Source: JAHHTP01 sp964587555 (GTDB taxonomy: Bacteria; Bacillota; Clostridia; Oscillospirales; Ruminococcaceae). Taken from it: a stretch of 40,818 nt of DNA. A program made the translations under genes and the position numbers. The stretch spans positions 1 to 40,818 of the forward strand of contig CAZPLR010000014.1 in NCBI GenBank assembly GCA_964587555.1, read 5' to 3'. The notes beneath the pieces were generated by a model, which was not told where the DNA came from, made no database searches, and worked only from the letters and a program-made list of their open reading frames with translations. Numbering within the stretch: position 1 is the stretch's first letter; every line of letters begins with the position of its first letter. Positions 16,937 through 24,672 of the stretch are shown here, one piece after another.

Positions 16937-18799
16937 TTATGCTCCTTCCTTTCTGAAAAACGCCGCTTTCGCCGCGTCCAGATAATCCTCGTAGATCTGT
17001 GTTTCATCCTCTTCTGATAAAATAGTGTCGCCGATATACTCCAGCGAAAGCGCGTTAATCTCCTCTAACAACAGTTGCGGCGTTTTGCCGCTTTCCCTAC
17101 AAAGTGCTGCGCAATATATCTTTGCCTTGTTCCGATCCTCACATAAAAGCGCAAGATACCGCCGCGCGCCCTCCTCCAGCGCGTTATAAAACGCGCGCCA
17201 ATCGTCGTCTTCCTCCACAGCGGGCGCGGTATCCGCCTTCTGTCCCATCGGCTTGGCGAACGGCTGAAATGGCTGCAAAATGGGCGCTTCCTGCGCCGTC
17301 TGCTCCGGCTGCTCATAAACCGAAAGCAGCCTCTCCTCCACATTCTGCGCGTCCGCCCTGATCTGATCCAGCTTGGAAAAATCGATCTCCACCAACGTGG
17401 ATCGCATCGGCGCGTCCGGATCGGCGGCAAGCTTTTTCTGCGCCGCACGCCTCTTTTTCGCCTGTTCCCTTTTCCGCTGCTCCAATTGCAGCAGCCCGCG
17501 CGCCTCGCAGAACTGACGCACTGCTTTTGCAACGACGGCATCCTGCGTTTTGCTCAGCAGCCCTGGCTTTTGCAGCTGCCGGCCGCCCACCTCGATACGC
17601 ATATAAAAATCCATGCTGCGCAGAACGTCGGAAATATGGTCGTAATTCGGCCCGATATGCGTCTTAACTTGGAAGTGTCTTTCAGCCGCGTCATACGAAT
17701 AGCAAATCCATGCGAACGGTGCGAATGTGAAAGAGGCTTCCGGAACGGCGTCCGCCATCAAAAGCGAAAACGGCTCATAGCTCCTTTCCGCCATCCGCCC
17801 AAACAACCACTCCGAAAAGTCCTTTTGGGTCGTGGAATGCCGATAAAGCGCATCCAGCACCTCTTTGAACAAAAGTGGGTAAAGCTCACTGTACGGCTCA
17901 GCCTTGCAAAGCGCAGTCGCTGCGATATGATAAGAGCATTTTTCACTGAACAGCGTCAGCAGGCTTTTATAATCCGCTTTCTCGTACGCTTTTATCAGCG
18001 GAAATAGCGACGCCTGACGAACGCCCCAGCCGACGTCGTCCCCATAAACAAGCGCTTCCTCCCGCAGCTCCTTAACCATAGCATATTCAAAGGAATACAG
18101 CTTTGCCCGTAAAACTGCCTGCTGCGCTGGAAACGAAGTATCGGACGATCCGTTCTGCAGCGAGATAAAATGATCCACAATCCCGGTCAGACGCGAGAAA
18201 ACCTGCTTTGGACTTTCCTGCGGCTTTGCGGCGCCGCAGATCAGCTCGGAAAAGAATAAAAACAGATAGCCGTAACAGCCGGCGTCGATCCGGCTGTAAT
18301 CCCCGTCCAGCAGCATTGGGTGCAGCGCGGCATAATACCGAAACTGCGCGATCGTCAGATCACCGTAATCCGCAGAAATGCTTTCGTAGTTCACCGCCGC
18401 GCACGGCTCGGCAGCAACTGTCTGCATATACTGCGCCTGCCTGAAAAACGATTTTGGATGCTTCCAGCTATACCGCTCATACCCGTCGCGATTACTAAGA
18501 CTGCGCAGTTTGCGGTACTGGACAAGATGCGGCGGCTCCTTCTCCCGCCGGAAATCGATCTGCGCGTAAGGCGAAGCACGCTTCTCCTCCGGCGAACGCT
18601 TTAATGTCTGCGGACGCGGCGGGATCTGCTCTCCGCTCCTTTTTTCCTCGGAAAAAGCCTTCTGTGCAGGGAAGGATATATTGTCATTTTCTTTGCGCAG
18701 CATCATTTCGGCGCCTTTGAGCAGCTCCGACGCTTTTCGCAGCGCGTCGCCGCCTAACAACGCGTTCAGCCGCGCTATAATCTCATCCAGAGCGCTCAT
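16937..18799 (-). CDS. TerB-N/TerB-C domain protein (SngA-like)
   Basis: A 620-residue cytoplasmic protein. Residues 1-100 are a variable, charged lead. Residues ~105-330 fit the TerB-N domain: NYESISADYGDLTIAQFRYY, then a GDYSRIDAGCYGYLFLFFSE segment that matches the family's LR-x-YF-x-W...SYxFLYxYE pattern. Residues ~465-618 fit TerB-C: TLVEIDFSKLDQIRADA, a Q/P-rich insert, then LLLEEINALSLEYIGD (577-592) and QIYEDYLDAA. TerB-N/TerB-C proteins are known from comparative genomics to occur with SF2 helicases and P-loop ATPases. This order (TerB, ATPase, helicase) is that of Shango. Start at the ATG at 18799, 8 bp after GGAGG, rather than the adjacent GTG. The gene follows DUF896 with 26 bp between. 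Confidence 0.85.
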   Translation of the reverse strand: MSALDEIIARLNALLGGDALRKASELLKGAEMMLRKENDNISFPAQKAFSEEKRSGEQIPPRPQTLKRSPEEKRASPYAQIDFRREKEPPHLVQYRKLRSLSNRDGYERYSWKHPKSFFRQAQYMQTVAAEPCAAVNYESISADYGDLTIAQFRYYAALHPMLLDGDYSRIDAGCYGYLFLFFSELICGAAKPQESPKQVFSRLTGIVDHFISLQNGSSDTSFPAQQAVLRAKLYSFEYAMVKELREEALVYGDDVGWGVRQASLFPLIKAYEKADYKSLLTLFSEKCSYHIAATALCKAEPYSELYPLLFKEVLDALYRHSTTQKDFSEWLFGRMAERSYEPFSLLMADAVPEASFTFAPFAWICYSYDAAERHFQVKTHIGPNYDHISDVLRSMDFYMRIEVGGRQLQKPGLLSKTQDAVVAKAVRQFCEARGLLQLEQRKREQAKKRRAAQKKLAADPDAPMRSTLVEIDFSKLDQIRADAQNVEERLLSVYEQPEQTAQEAPILQPFQPFAKPMGQKADTAPAVEEDDDWRAFYNALEEGARRYLALLCEDRNKAKIYCAALCRESGKTPQLLLEEINALSLEYIGDTILSEEDETQIYEDYLDAAKAAFFRKEGA

Positions 18800-18825
18800 C
18801 ACTTCTGCCTCCTCTTTTGCAAAGC

Positions 18826-19032
18826 CTACTTCTTTTTCAGCGGTTTTTTACTGCCGTCCTCCGACACGATGCTGATTACATCAAGCTGACTTTTCAAATT
18901 TTCCTTTACCGCCGCGATATATGCCGCGCGGAGCTGCGCACGCTCGGCGGTCTCCTCTGCGGTAAGCTTCCGCTTTTTTGCAATCGCCGCAAGCTCGTTG
19001 ATGCGGCGTAGCTGATCCTTTGTGATCGGCAT
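18826..19032 (-). CDS. DUF896 (UPF0291) family small protein
   Basis: A 68-residue cytoplasmic protein of the DUF896 family (B. subtilis YnzC type), which forms a short helical hairpin. The pattern RINELAAIAKKRKLTAEE, then RAAYIAAVKENLKSQLD, then a DGS...KK tail is diagnostic. Its biochemical role is not established; in Bacillus, YneA-operon relatives are SOS-linked. It is the first gene behind the promoter at 19073-19101, with the TerB gene 26 bp downstream, so the three-gene cassette is probably transcribed from here. Whether it contributes to that system is unknown; the family is a common core gene in Firmicutes, so co-location may be chance. Confidence 0.9.
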   Translation of the reverse strand: MPITKDQLRRINELAAIAKKRKLTAEETAERAQLRAAYIAAVKENLKSQLDVISIVSEDGSKKPLKKK

Positions 19033-19072
19033 TTTCTTATCTATCCCTTCTTTTTCTCTCTATATGACTTTT

Positions 19073-19101
19073 ATTATATCATCCCATTATCAGGATTGCA
19101 A
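19073..19101 (-). promoter_or_regulatory. Sigma-A promoter of the DUF896-TerB-ATPase operon
   Basis: On the minus strand, TTGCAA (19096-19101), a 17-bp spacer and perfect TATAAT (19073-19078) with an extended TGA. A small TTGCC-AAAA-GGCAA inverted repeat lies just upstream near 19114-19127. Confidence 0.8.
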
Positions 19102-19171
19102 CCTTTATTTTATGGTTGCCAAAAGGCAAGACGCTAAAAATGAACAAAAATAAAAATCTTCAAAAAAACGG

Positions 19172-19200
19172 TTGCTTTTTGCGTCCTAACGTGTTATAAT
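19172..19200 (+). promoter_or_regulatory. Sigma-A promoter of SRP RNA and dnaX
   Basis: TTGCTT (19172-19177), a 17-bp spacer and perfect TATAAT (19195-19200). The predicted start near 19207 coincides with the first Alu-domain stem of the SRP RNA. Confidence 0.82.
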
Positions 19201-19206
19201 AACGTT

Positions 19207-19392
19207 GAGCGGAGAAACCGCCGGCGAAAAGCCAAATTCAGAGCGTACCATTTGACATGCGGATATGCGGGGCCTGTGCAGCAGACGGCCGTGAACCATG
19301 TCAGGCGGGGAACCGAGCAGCATTAAGCGATTTGTTTGTGTGCCGCAGCGTTTCCTGTGTATCCGTGTGTCAAATGGCGCGCTTTTCTTTTG
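19207..19392 (+). ncRNA. ffs: Signal recognition particle RNA (Firmicutes large type)
   Basis: This RNA is the scaffold of the SRP, which targets nascent membrane and secreted proteins with Ffh. The Ffh-binding core is clear: a TGTCAGG strand, a CGG-GGAA-CCG tetraloop hairpin and AGCAGCAT (about 19299-19323). A long closing stem joins CCATTTGACATGCGGAT (19248-19264) to ATCCGTGTGTCAAATGG (19361-19377). Ahead of it two short hairpins, GCGG-AGAAA-CCGC and GGC-GAAAA-GCC, fit helices 3 and 4 of the Alu domain. The 3' end runs into a CTTTTCTTTT stretch. It lies just upstream of dnaX, as in B. subtilis. The ends are estimated from the promoter and the T run. Confidence 0.88.
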
Positions 19393-19404
19393 GGAGGTGA
19401 GTGA

Positions 19405-21150
19405 ATGTATCTGGCGTTATACCGCAAGTGGCGTCCGCGCACCTTTGACGATGTGATCTCCCAAGAGCATATCACCGCCACCATCCAAAACCAAATCAGG
19501 CAGAAAAAGCCGTCGCACGCCTACCTGTTTACCGGCTCCCGCGGAACCGGCAAGACCACCTGTGCAAGGATTCTTGCAATGGCAGTCAACTGTGAAAACC
19601 CGCAAAATGGGAATCCCTGCCTTTGCTGCGAAAGCTGCCGCAGCATCCTAGACGGCACCAATATGGACATTCAGGAAATCGACGCGGCGAGCAACAATGG
19701 TGTGGACAACATCCGCCAGCTCAGAGAGGAAGCCTACTTTCTTCCGACGGTCAGCAAATACCGCGTCTACATCATCGACGAGGTTCACATGCTCTCGCAG
19801 GCGGCGTTCAACGCGCTTTTGAAGATCATGGAGGAGCCGCCGGAGCACGTCCTCTTTGTCATGGCGACTACCGAGGTGCAAAAGGTTCCCGCAACCATTC
19901 TTTCCCGCTGCCAGCGGTTTGACTTCCATCGTATCCGGTCAGCCGATATCGTCAAGCGGCTGAAGCAGATCGCGGAAAACGAGGATTTTACCCTGACCGA
20001 CGAGGCGGCGGCGGCAATTGCGCATTTAGCGGACGGCGGTATGCGCGACGCGCTCTCGCTGACCGACCAGTGTATCGCCTATTCGCACGATATCACAGAG
20101 GATACCGTTATCGCCGCGACCGGCGTCACGGGTCGCGATTACTTATTTTCTATCTGCGACTGCATCCTGCAAAACGACACCGCAAAGGCGCTCTCTATTT
20201 TAGGCACGCTTTACGATCAGTCGAAGGATATCCAGATTTTCTGCGAGGAGCTTGCCGGACAGTTTCGGGATATCATGATTTTAAAGGCAGGAAACGGCGA
20301 GGTCGAACTGCCGCTCACTCTGCCCTCCGAACGGGAAAAAATGCAGGAATATGCCGCGAATTTCTCGCTTGCAAGACTGCTGCGCTACCTGCAAATCCTA
20401 CAGGAAACGCTTGACGCGATGAGCAAATACGCAGACAAGCGGCTGAATATGGAGATGTGCATCATCCGTATCTGCAACCCTGCCGCCGATCACGCGCCGC
20501 AGAGCCTTTTGCAGCGGATTGAGCATCTTGAACAGCTTTTGCAGGACGGCGCTCTGCCGCAGGAAAAGGCGGCATCAAGCGCGGCACAACCGGATATATC
20601 CCCTGCCAAAGACAGCCAAGAGGTTTCCCCGTTCATCCCGCCGGAGAGCAATCCGGCAGAATCCGCAGATACTCCAAAGCCGCAGATAGGGCAGCCGCTT
20701 CCAGCCGAACTGTCTGCCGCAGCACCACAGCCAAAACCAAGTCCGCGGCAATCGCAGCCAAACGCAGAAAACGCGCCTTCCCGAGCTGTAGAGCCGGAAC
20801 AAGAGAGCAAGGAAAAGCCGGTGCCGTTTGCGCACTGGGAGGAGGTTTTGGAGAAGCTAAAAACCGTCGATCCGTTTATCTACGGCCTGGTTTTCAACGC
20901 GATGGTGTTCGAGCAGGGGAATTATCTGTATATGAAAAGCCCGATGGGAAGCCTTGTCAGCAATTTGAAAAAGGATAACGCCTCGGTGCGTCTGCTCTCG
21001 ATCATCAAGCAGGTAACAGGCTGCAGCTATAAGCTTCGGCTTGCCAAAGAAAGCATCGCCGCTAAGTCCCCGCCTCCGGCAGCAGACCCGCTCATGGAGC
21101 TTGCCGAGCGCGCACGGCTTGCCGGCGTTGATATAGTTGAAATCAATTAA
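19405..21150 (+). CDS. dnaX: DNA polymerase III subunit gamma/tau
   Basis: The 581-residue clamp-loader ATPase, which opens the beta clamp and holds the replisome together. It starts MYLALYRKWRPRTFDDVISQEH, the family hallmark. Walker A is GSRGTGKTT (44-52), the zinc module uses C63, C72, C75 and C78, the Walker B region is IIDEVHML (123-130), and the SRC motif is at 167-169. A Pro/Ser/Ala-rich linker (about 375-465) leads to the tau C-terminal domain. Ribosome site GGGAGG lies 7 bp before the ATG and only a few bases after the SRP RNA, so the two share a transcript. First gene of dnaX-ybaB-recR. No programmed frameshift site was seen. Confidence 0.98.
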   Translation: MYLALYRKWRPRTFDDVISQEHITATIQNQIRQKKPSHAYLFTGSRGTGKTTCARILAMAVNCENPQNGNPCLCCESCRSILDGTNMDIQEIDAASNNGVDNIRQLREEAYFLPTVSKYRVYIIDEVHMLSQAAFNALLKIMEEPPEHVLFVMATTEVQKVPATILSRCQRFDFHRIRSADIVKRLKQIAENEDFTLTDEAAAAIAHLADGGMRDALSLTDQCIAYSHDITEDTVIAATGVTGRDYLFSICDCILQNDTAKALSILGTLYDQSKDIQIFCEELAGQFRDIMILKAGNGEVELPLTLPSEREKMQEYAANFSLARLLRYLQILQETLDAMSKYADKRLNMEMCIIRICNPAADHAPQSLLQRIEHLEQLLQDGALPQEKAASSAAQPDISPAKDSQEVSPFIPPESNPAESADTPKPQIGQPLPAELSAAAPQPKPSPRQSQPNAENAPSRAVEPEQESKEKPVPFAHWEEVLEKLKTVDPFIYGLVFNAMVFEQGNYLYMKSPMGSLVSNLKKDNASVRLLSIIKQVTGCSYKLRLAKESIAAKSPPPAADPLMELAERARLAGVDIVEIN

Positions 21151-21166
21151 GGAGGAAATAAAACAC

Positions 21167-21508
21167 ATGAAAGCAAGATTACCACAGGGATACAGCAACG
21201 GCGGCAACGTCAGCAATGTGATCAAAAAGGCCCAGAAAATGCAGGAAGAGATCGCCAAGCTTCAGGCTGAATTGGAGCAAAAGGACTACTCTGCATCGGT
21301 TGGCGGCGGACAGGTAGAGGCGGTCGTCACCGGCAAAAAAGAGGTAAAATCCCTCACAATTAAACCGGAGGTTGTCGATCCGGAGGATATTGAAATGCTG
21401 CAGGATCTCGTGATGAGCGCAATCAACGAGGCACTGCGTTCTGCGGAAGCAGATTCCGACGCGCGCATGGGTCAGTTAACCGGCAACATCAATATTCCGG
21501 GCATCTGA
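21167..21508 (+). CDS. YbaB/EbfC-family nucleoid-associated protein
   Basis: A 113-residue DNA-binding protein of the YbaB/EbfC family, which forms dimers with a tweezer-like shape. Characteristic parts are NVIKKAQKMQEEIAKLQAEL, GGGQVEAVVTGKKEVKSLTI and the helix LQDLVMSAINEALR. It lies between dnaX and recR, the conserved order in most bacteria. The ATG at 21167 follows GGAGG directly downstream of the dnaX stop, with an 11-bp spacing. The C-terminus ends in NINIPGI, as in homologues. Confidence 0.95.
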   Translation: MKARLPQGYSNGGNVSNVIKKAQKMQEEIAKLQAELEQKDYSASVGGGQVEAVVTGKKEVKSLTIKPEVVDPEDIEMLQDLVMSAINEALRSAEADSDARMGQLTGNINIPGI

Positions 21509-21536
21509 TTTCTGTTTCCAATCCGCTTTTCATAAA

Positions 21537-21564
21537 GCAGGCAGGTATCTCTTGCCTGCCTTTT
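21537..21564 (+). terminator. Short hairpin between ybaB and recR
   Basis: GCAGGCA (21537-21543) pairs with TGCCTGC (21553-21559), followed by CTTTT. The 7-bp stem and short T run suggest partial termination inside the operon. Confidence 0.5.
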
Positions 21565-21612
21565 CTGTGTTACTGTGTCGCACAGTAATGCTGCGCAAAG
21601 GAGCGTTCATAC

Positions 21613-22242
21613 ATGGCAGCCATCAACCATTTTCAGCAAAACGGCGGCGCAATGCCGCTTTTTCGGCTGGTCGAACAATTTTCCGCCCTGCCGGGCATCG
21701 GTCCGAAGACCGCGCAGACGCTTGCCTACCATGTCCTTAACATGAGCGACGAGCAGATCCACGCGCTCTCCGACGCACTGCTCTCCGCCCATCGCGACGT
21801 AAAGCAGTGTAAGGTCTGCGGCAATTATTCAGTCAACGATATCTGCGATATCTGCGCCGATGAAAAGCGCGATCGCGGCACCATCTGCGTCATCGAAAAC
21901 GTCAAAAGCCTCGCCGCTTTTGAGCGCACGCAGGAATATCACGGCGTTTACCACATCTTAGGGGGCGCGATCTCGCCGCAAAACGGCATCGGTCCGGAGC
22001 AGCTTACAATTAAAGAGCTTTTAAGGCGGCTCGGCGATAGTACCATCAAAGAGGTCATCCTAGCAACCAACCCAAATATCGAGGGTGAAGCGACCGCAGC
22101 CTATATTTCCCGGCTGATCCGCATGACCTTTCCGGAAATCAAGGTCAGCCGCATTGCTTACGGCGTGTCCGCCGGAAGTGAATTGGAAAACGTCGATGCT
22201 GTCACGTTATATAAAGCGCTCGAAAACCGCAGCAGTATGTAA
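21613..22242 (+). CDS. recR: Recombination mediator RecR
   Basis: RecR works with RecO (and RecF) to load RecA on gapped DNA. The 209-residue protein has the helix-hairpin-helix LPGIGPKTAQTLAYHV, a four-cysteine zinc finger (CKVCGNYSVNDICDIC) and a Toprim domain beginning ICVIENVKSLAAFE, with the diagnostic YHILGGAISPQNGIGP. The C-terminal part ends AYGVSAGSELENVDAVTL. It is about ten residues longer than most RecR at the N-terminus. The ATG at 21613 has AAAGGAG 9 bp upstream; an internal ATG (MPLFRLVEQ) would give a more usual length but has a weaker site. Third gene of dnaX-ybaB-recR. Confidence 0.97.
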   Translation: MAAINHFQQNGGAMPLFRLVEQFSALPGIGPKTAQTLAYHVLNMSDEQIHALSDALLSAHRDVKQCKVCGNYSVNDICDICADEKRDRGTICVIENVKSLAAFERTQEYHGVYHILGGAISPQNGIGPEQLTIKELLRRLGDSTIKEVILATNPNIEGEATAAYISRLIRMTFPEIKVSRIAYGVSAGSELENVDAVTLYKALENRSSM

Positions 22243-22279
22243 TTCCCGGTAATATTTGACAAAAGAGAGGAAATTTGAT

Positions 22280-23338
22280 ATGGCGAGCTATTGGGGCCCT
22301 GTGAAGGAGATTACTGCGGCTTTTGCGCCGCGATCTTATGTATGCAAAAAGGCAAAATTCCCGCTTACTGTGCTTGACGGCAGACTGGATAAGTTGTTTT
22401 GGGAGGATGCGCCGTTTTCCGAATTATTCGAGGATATCGAGGACACCTCGGTTTTGATTGAGGGCGGCAGCCCTTCTCCTCGTCCACGCCCGCGCAAGCA
22501 GACCCGAATGAAGATGAAGTGGGACGAAAACTACCTTTATATCGGCGCAAAACTGTATGAGGACGAGATCTGGGCTTACCAAACTGAACGGGACTCGGTT
22601 ATTTTCTATGACAATGATTTTGAGGTTTTCATTGATCCGGATGGTGACACCCACCTTTACTACGAATTTGAGATGAACGCGCGCAATACGGTTTGGGATC
22701 TGCTTTTGCCGAAGCCGTACCGCGACGGCGCGCCGCCGATCAACGCATTCGACTATCAGGGATTAAAAACCGCTGTTTACATAGACGGAAAACTAAACGA
22801 CCCGACCGCCCGCAGCCATTTCTGGAGCGTCGAGATTGCATTCCCGATGGAAGTTTTGATTCAGTGCTGCGAAAACAACCTGCCGAAAGAAGGAAATTAC
22901 TGGCGCATCAACTTCTCGCGTGTGGAATGGCTTGCCGAAGTAAAGGACGGCGGCTACCAGCGAAAGCTTGATCCGGAAACCGGCAAGCCATACCCAGAAG
23001 ATAATTGGATCTGGTCGCCGACCGGTATTGTCGATATGCACTGTCCGGAGCGCTGGGGCTTTTTGCTGTTTGCCGGCGAAAGCGGCGCAGCAGACTTCGT
23101 CATTCCGCGCGACGAGTATATCAAATGGGAACTGAGAAAACTCTATTACCGCCAGCGCAATCTGTTTGCCCAAACGGGAAGCTTTACGACCGATTTTTCC
23201 GCTTTAAAACAGGAGGATTGTTGGACGATCGATCCACAGATTGCCATCACGCCGACCGAGTTTGACATTTGGGCAAGGACTGCCGATGCGGCGCAGAACT
23301 GGCACATCCGCACCGACGGACTGATCTATCGATACTAA
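22280..23338 (+). CDS. Carbohydrate-binding family 9-like protein
   Basis: A 352-residue protein with a CBM9/DOMON-like beta-sandwich in roughly residues 20-240. Supporting features are an LDGRLDKLFWEDAPFSELF opening, MKWDENYLYIGAKLYEDEIW, then DNDFEVFIDPDGDTHLYYEF and NYWRINFSRVEW. Such domains bind sugars or glycan ends. No signal peptide or membrane segment is visible, so it appears cytosolic, and no catalytic domain is fused. The ATG at 22280 follows AGAGGAAA; an in-frame TTG eight codons earlier overlaps this site. It lies 37 bp after recR and ends at a strong terminator. Its biological role is unknown. Confidence 0.8.
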   Translation: MASYWGPVKEITAAFAPRSYVCKKAKFPLTVLDGRLDKLFWEDAPFSELFEDIEDTSVLIEGGSPSPRPRPRKQTRMKMKWDENYLYIGAKLYEDEIWAYQTERDSVIFYDNDFEVFIDPDGDTHLYYEFEMNARNTVWDLLLPKPYRDGAPPINAFDYQGLKTAVYIDGKLNDPTARSHFWSVEIAFPMEVLIQCCENNLPKEGNYWRINFSRVEWLAEVKDGGYQRKLDPETGKPYPEDNWIWSPTGIVDMHCPERWGFLLFAGESGAADFVIPRDEYIKWELRKLYYRQRNLFAQTGSFTTDFSALKQEDCWTIDPQIAITPTEFDIWARTADAAQNWHIRTDGLIYRY

Positions 23339-23355
23339 AAACAAAACGAATGCAG

Positions 23356-23389
23356 AATCCGCCTGTCCAAAGCATCAGACAGGCGGATT
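23356..23389. terminator. Bidirectional terminator between CBM9-like and mscS genes
   Basis: AATCCGCCTGTC (23356-23367) pairs perfectly with GACAGGCGGATT (23378-23389). TTTTGTTATTT follows on the plus strand. It separates two convergent genes and overlaps no coding sequence. Confidence 0.88.
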
Positions 23390-23392
23390 TTG

Positions 23393-24193
23393 TTATTTGT
23401 TTTTGATATGTACATCCATCTGGTTGAATGGGATATGAATGCCCTCCTTGTCAAAGGTCAGTTTAACCTGCTCGATCACGTCAAAATTGACGTCCCAATA
23501 GCTGACAGTAGGCACCCAAACGCGGAAGACCAGATTGACCGAGCTGTCCGCCAGCTCTCCAACACGGATAATCGGCGCGGGATCCTTTAGGATCATCGGA
23601 TGCTCGTCTGCAATCTTGATTAAAATGTCCTTCGCCTTTCGGAAATCAGAATCATAGGAGATGGAGAACTTTAAATCGAGCCGGCGCGTCTCCTCGCGCG
23701 AATAGTTGGTCAGCTTGCTGCTTGACATCTGGTTGTTCGGCACAAAAATCGCTTTATTGTCCACCGTGTCAAGTTTGGTGTGCAGCAGCGTGATGTCGGT
23801 GACAATGCCTTGGATATTGTCTACCTCCACATAATCGCCAATGACATACGGCTTGGTAAACAGCACAAAAATACCGCCGGCGATATTGGCAAGCGTATCC
23901 TGCAGCGCCAAACCGATCGCCACGCCGCAGGAGCCTAAAAACGCCAGTGCAGAGGTCATATCGATTTTCAAATACGACATCACGATCACAACCAAAGCCA
24001 CATACAGTGCGACGTTGATAAATGAGCGCAAAAAATGCTTGATCGTTTCGTCTGCCTTCCCTTTCGCCAAAATCTTGGTGACAAGCGGCATAAGCACCTT
24101 TTTGATTAAGATTGTGCCGATAATCACCGCTAAAAGCGCAAGTAAAAGTGACTCTCCATATTCAAGCAGCATATCCTGTATTTTATCCCACAT
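23393..24193 (-). CDS. mscS: Small-conductance mechanosensitive channel (MscS family)
   Basis: A 266-residue membrane channel that relieves osmotic down-shock. Three hydrophobic segments lie in residues ~15-110, the last being the pore-lining TM3 (FLGSCGVAIGLALQDTLANI), which is followed by GGIFVLFTKPYVIGDYVEV. The cytoplasmic MscS beta domain (NNQMSSSKLTNYS, ETRRLDLKFSISYDSD) and C-terminal part come next. The true start is the ATG at 24193 with AGAGGAA upstream. The frame is open for 59 further codons but that region looks non-coding. It is the last gene of a same-strand run that starts with the NAD(P)HX repair gene. Confidence 0.93.
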   Translation of the reverse strand: MWDKIQDMLLEYGESLLLALLAVIIGTILIKKVLMPLVTKILAKGKADETIKHFLRSFINVALYVALVVIVMSYLKIDMTSALAFLGSCGVAIGLALQDTLANIAGGIFVLFTKPYVIGDYVEVDNIQGIVTDITLLHTKLDTVDNKAIFVPNNQMSSSKLTNYSREETRRLDLKFSISYDSDFRKAKDILIKIADEHPMILKDPAPIIRVGELADSSVNLVFRVWVPTVSYWDVNFDVIEQVKLTFDKEGIHIPFNQMDVHIKNK

Positions 24194-24308
24194 ATCATTT
24201 CCTCTTTTCCCTTCCTGCGACAGCAAATCCCGTCGTTCCTGCAACGGCGTACCCCTCCGCGCTTGACGCAATGCAAAAATCCGCCTCAGCCTTTGCGGCG
24301 AAAGAAAA

Positions 24309-24584
24309 TTAAAGCAGCAGCCAGTACAGCAGGAGAGAAACTGCCGCCCCACACAAAAACGCGGCGACATAACGTATAAACTGCGAAAGCCTCCCTTTCC
24401 TACAGGGAATGCCGGAATATCCCGCGTCCTTATCCGCCGCTTTCAGAAAAGCATTTGCCTGCGCCTTTAGTTTTTCCTGCGGACGGGACGCCTTCTCCGG
24501 ATTGATAAACAGAATCGCGCGCTCAATATAGCTGTCCTCCGTATTGTTAATCTCAATCACCGATTTGTTAACGCCTTTGACCAT
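24309..24584 (-). CDS. Small tail-anchored membrane protein, uncharacterised
   Basis: A 91-residue protein. The soluble N-terminus begins MVKGVNKSVIEINNTEDSYIERAI... and the C-terminal 22 residues (YVAAFLCGAAVSLLLYWLLL) form a membrane tail with almost nothing beyond it, so the bulk faces the cytoplasm. The VNKxVIEINNTE opening is one I associate with short conserved clostridial proteins of unknown role. GGAGG lies 10 bp before the ATG. It sits between the LolA-like gene and mscS on the same strand, and a weak GC-rich hairpin followed by five T lies downstream near 24270-24295. Confidence 0.75.
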   Translation of the reverse strand: MVKGVNKSVIEINNTEDSYIERAILFINPEKASRPQEKLKAQANAFLKAADKDAGYSGIPCRKGRLSQFIRYVAAFLCGAAVSLLLYWLLL

Positions 24585-24672
24585 AAGCCTGCTTCCTCCG
24601 ACAACCTTGACAGAATTTCAAAAGTCCTTTCTGGATTCTTCTGCCTTATAGTCTGCCGCAAAAGCCCATCGC

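Noticed and set aside
23393..24370. Longer MscS reading frame with 59 extra N-terminal residues
   Set aside because: The extra part is Arg/Cys-rich and unlike a channel N-terminus, and the ATG at 24193 has a clear ribosome site.
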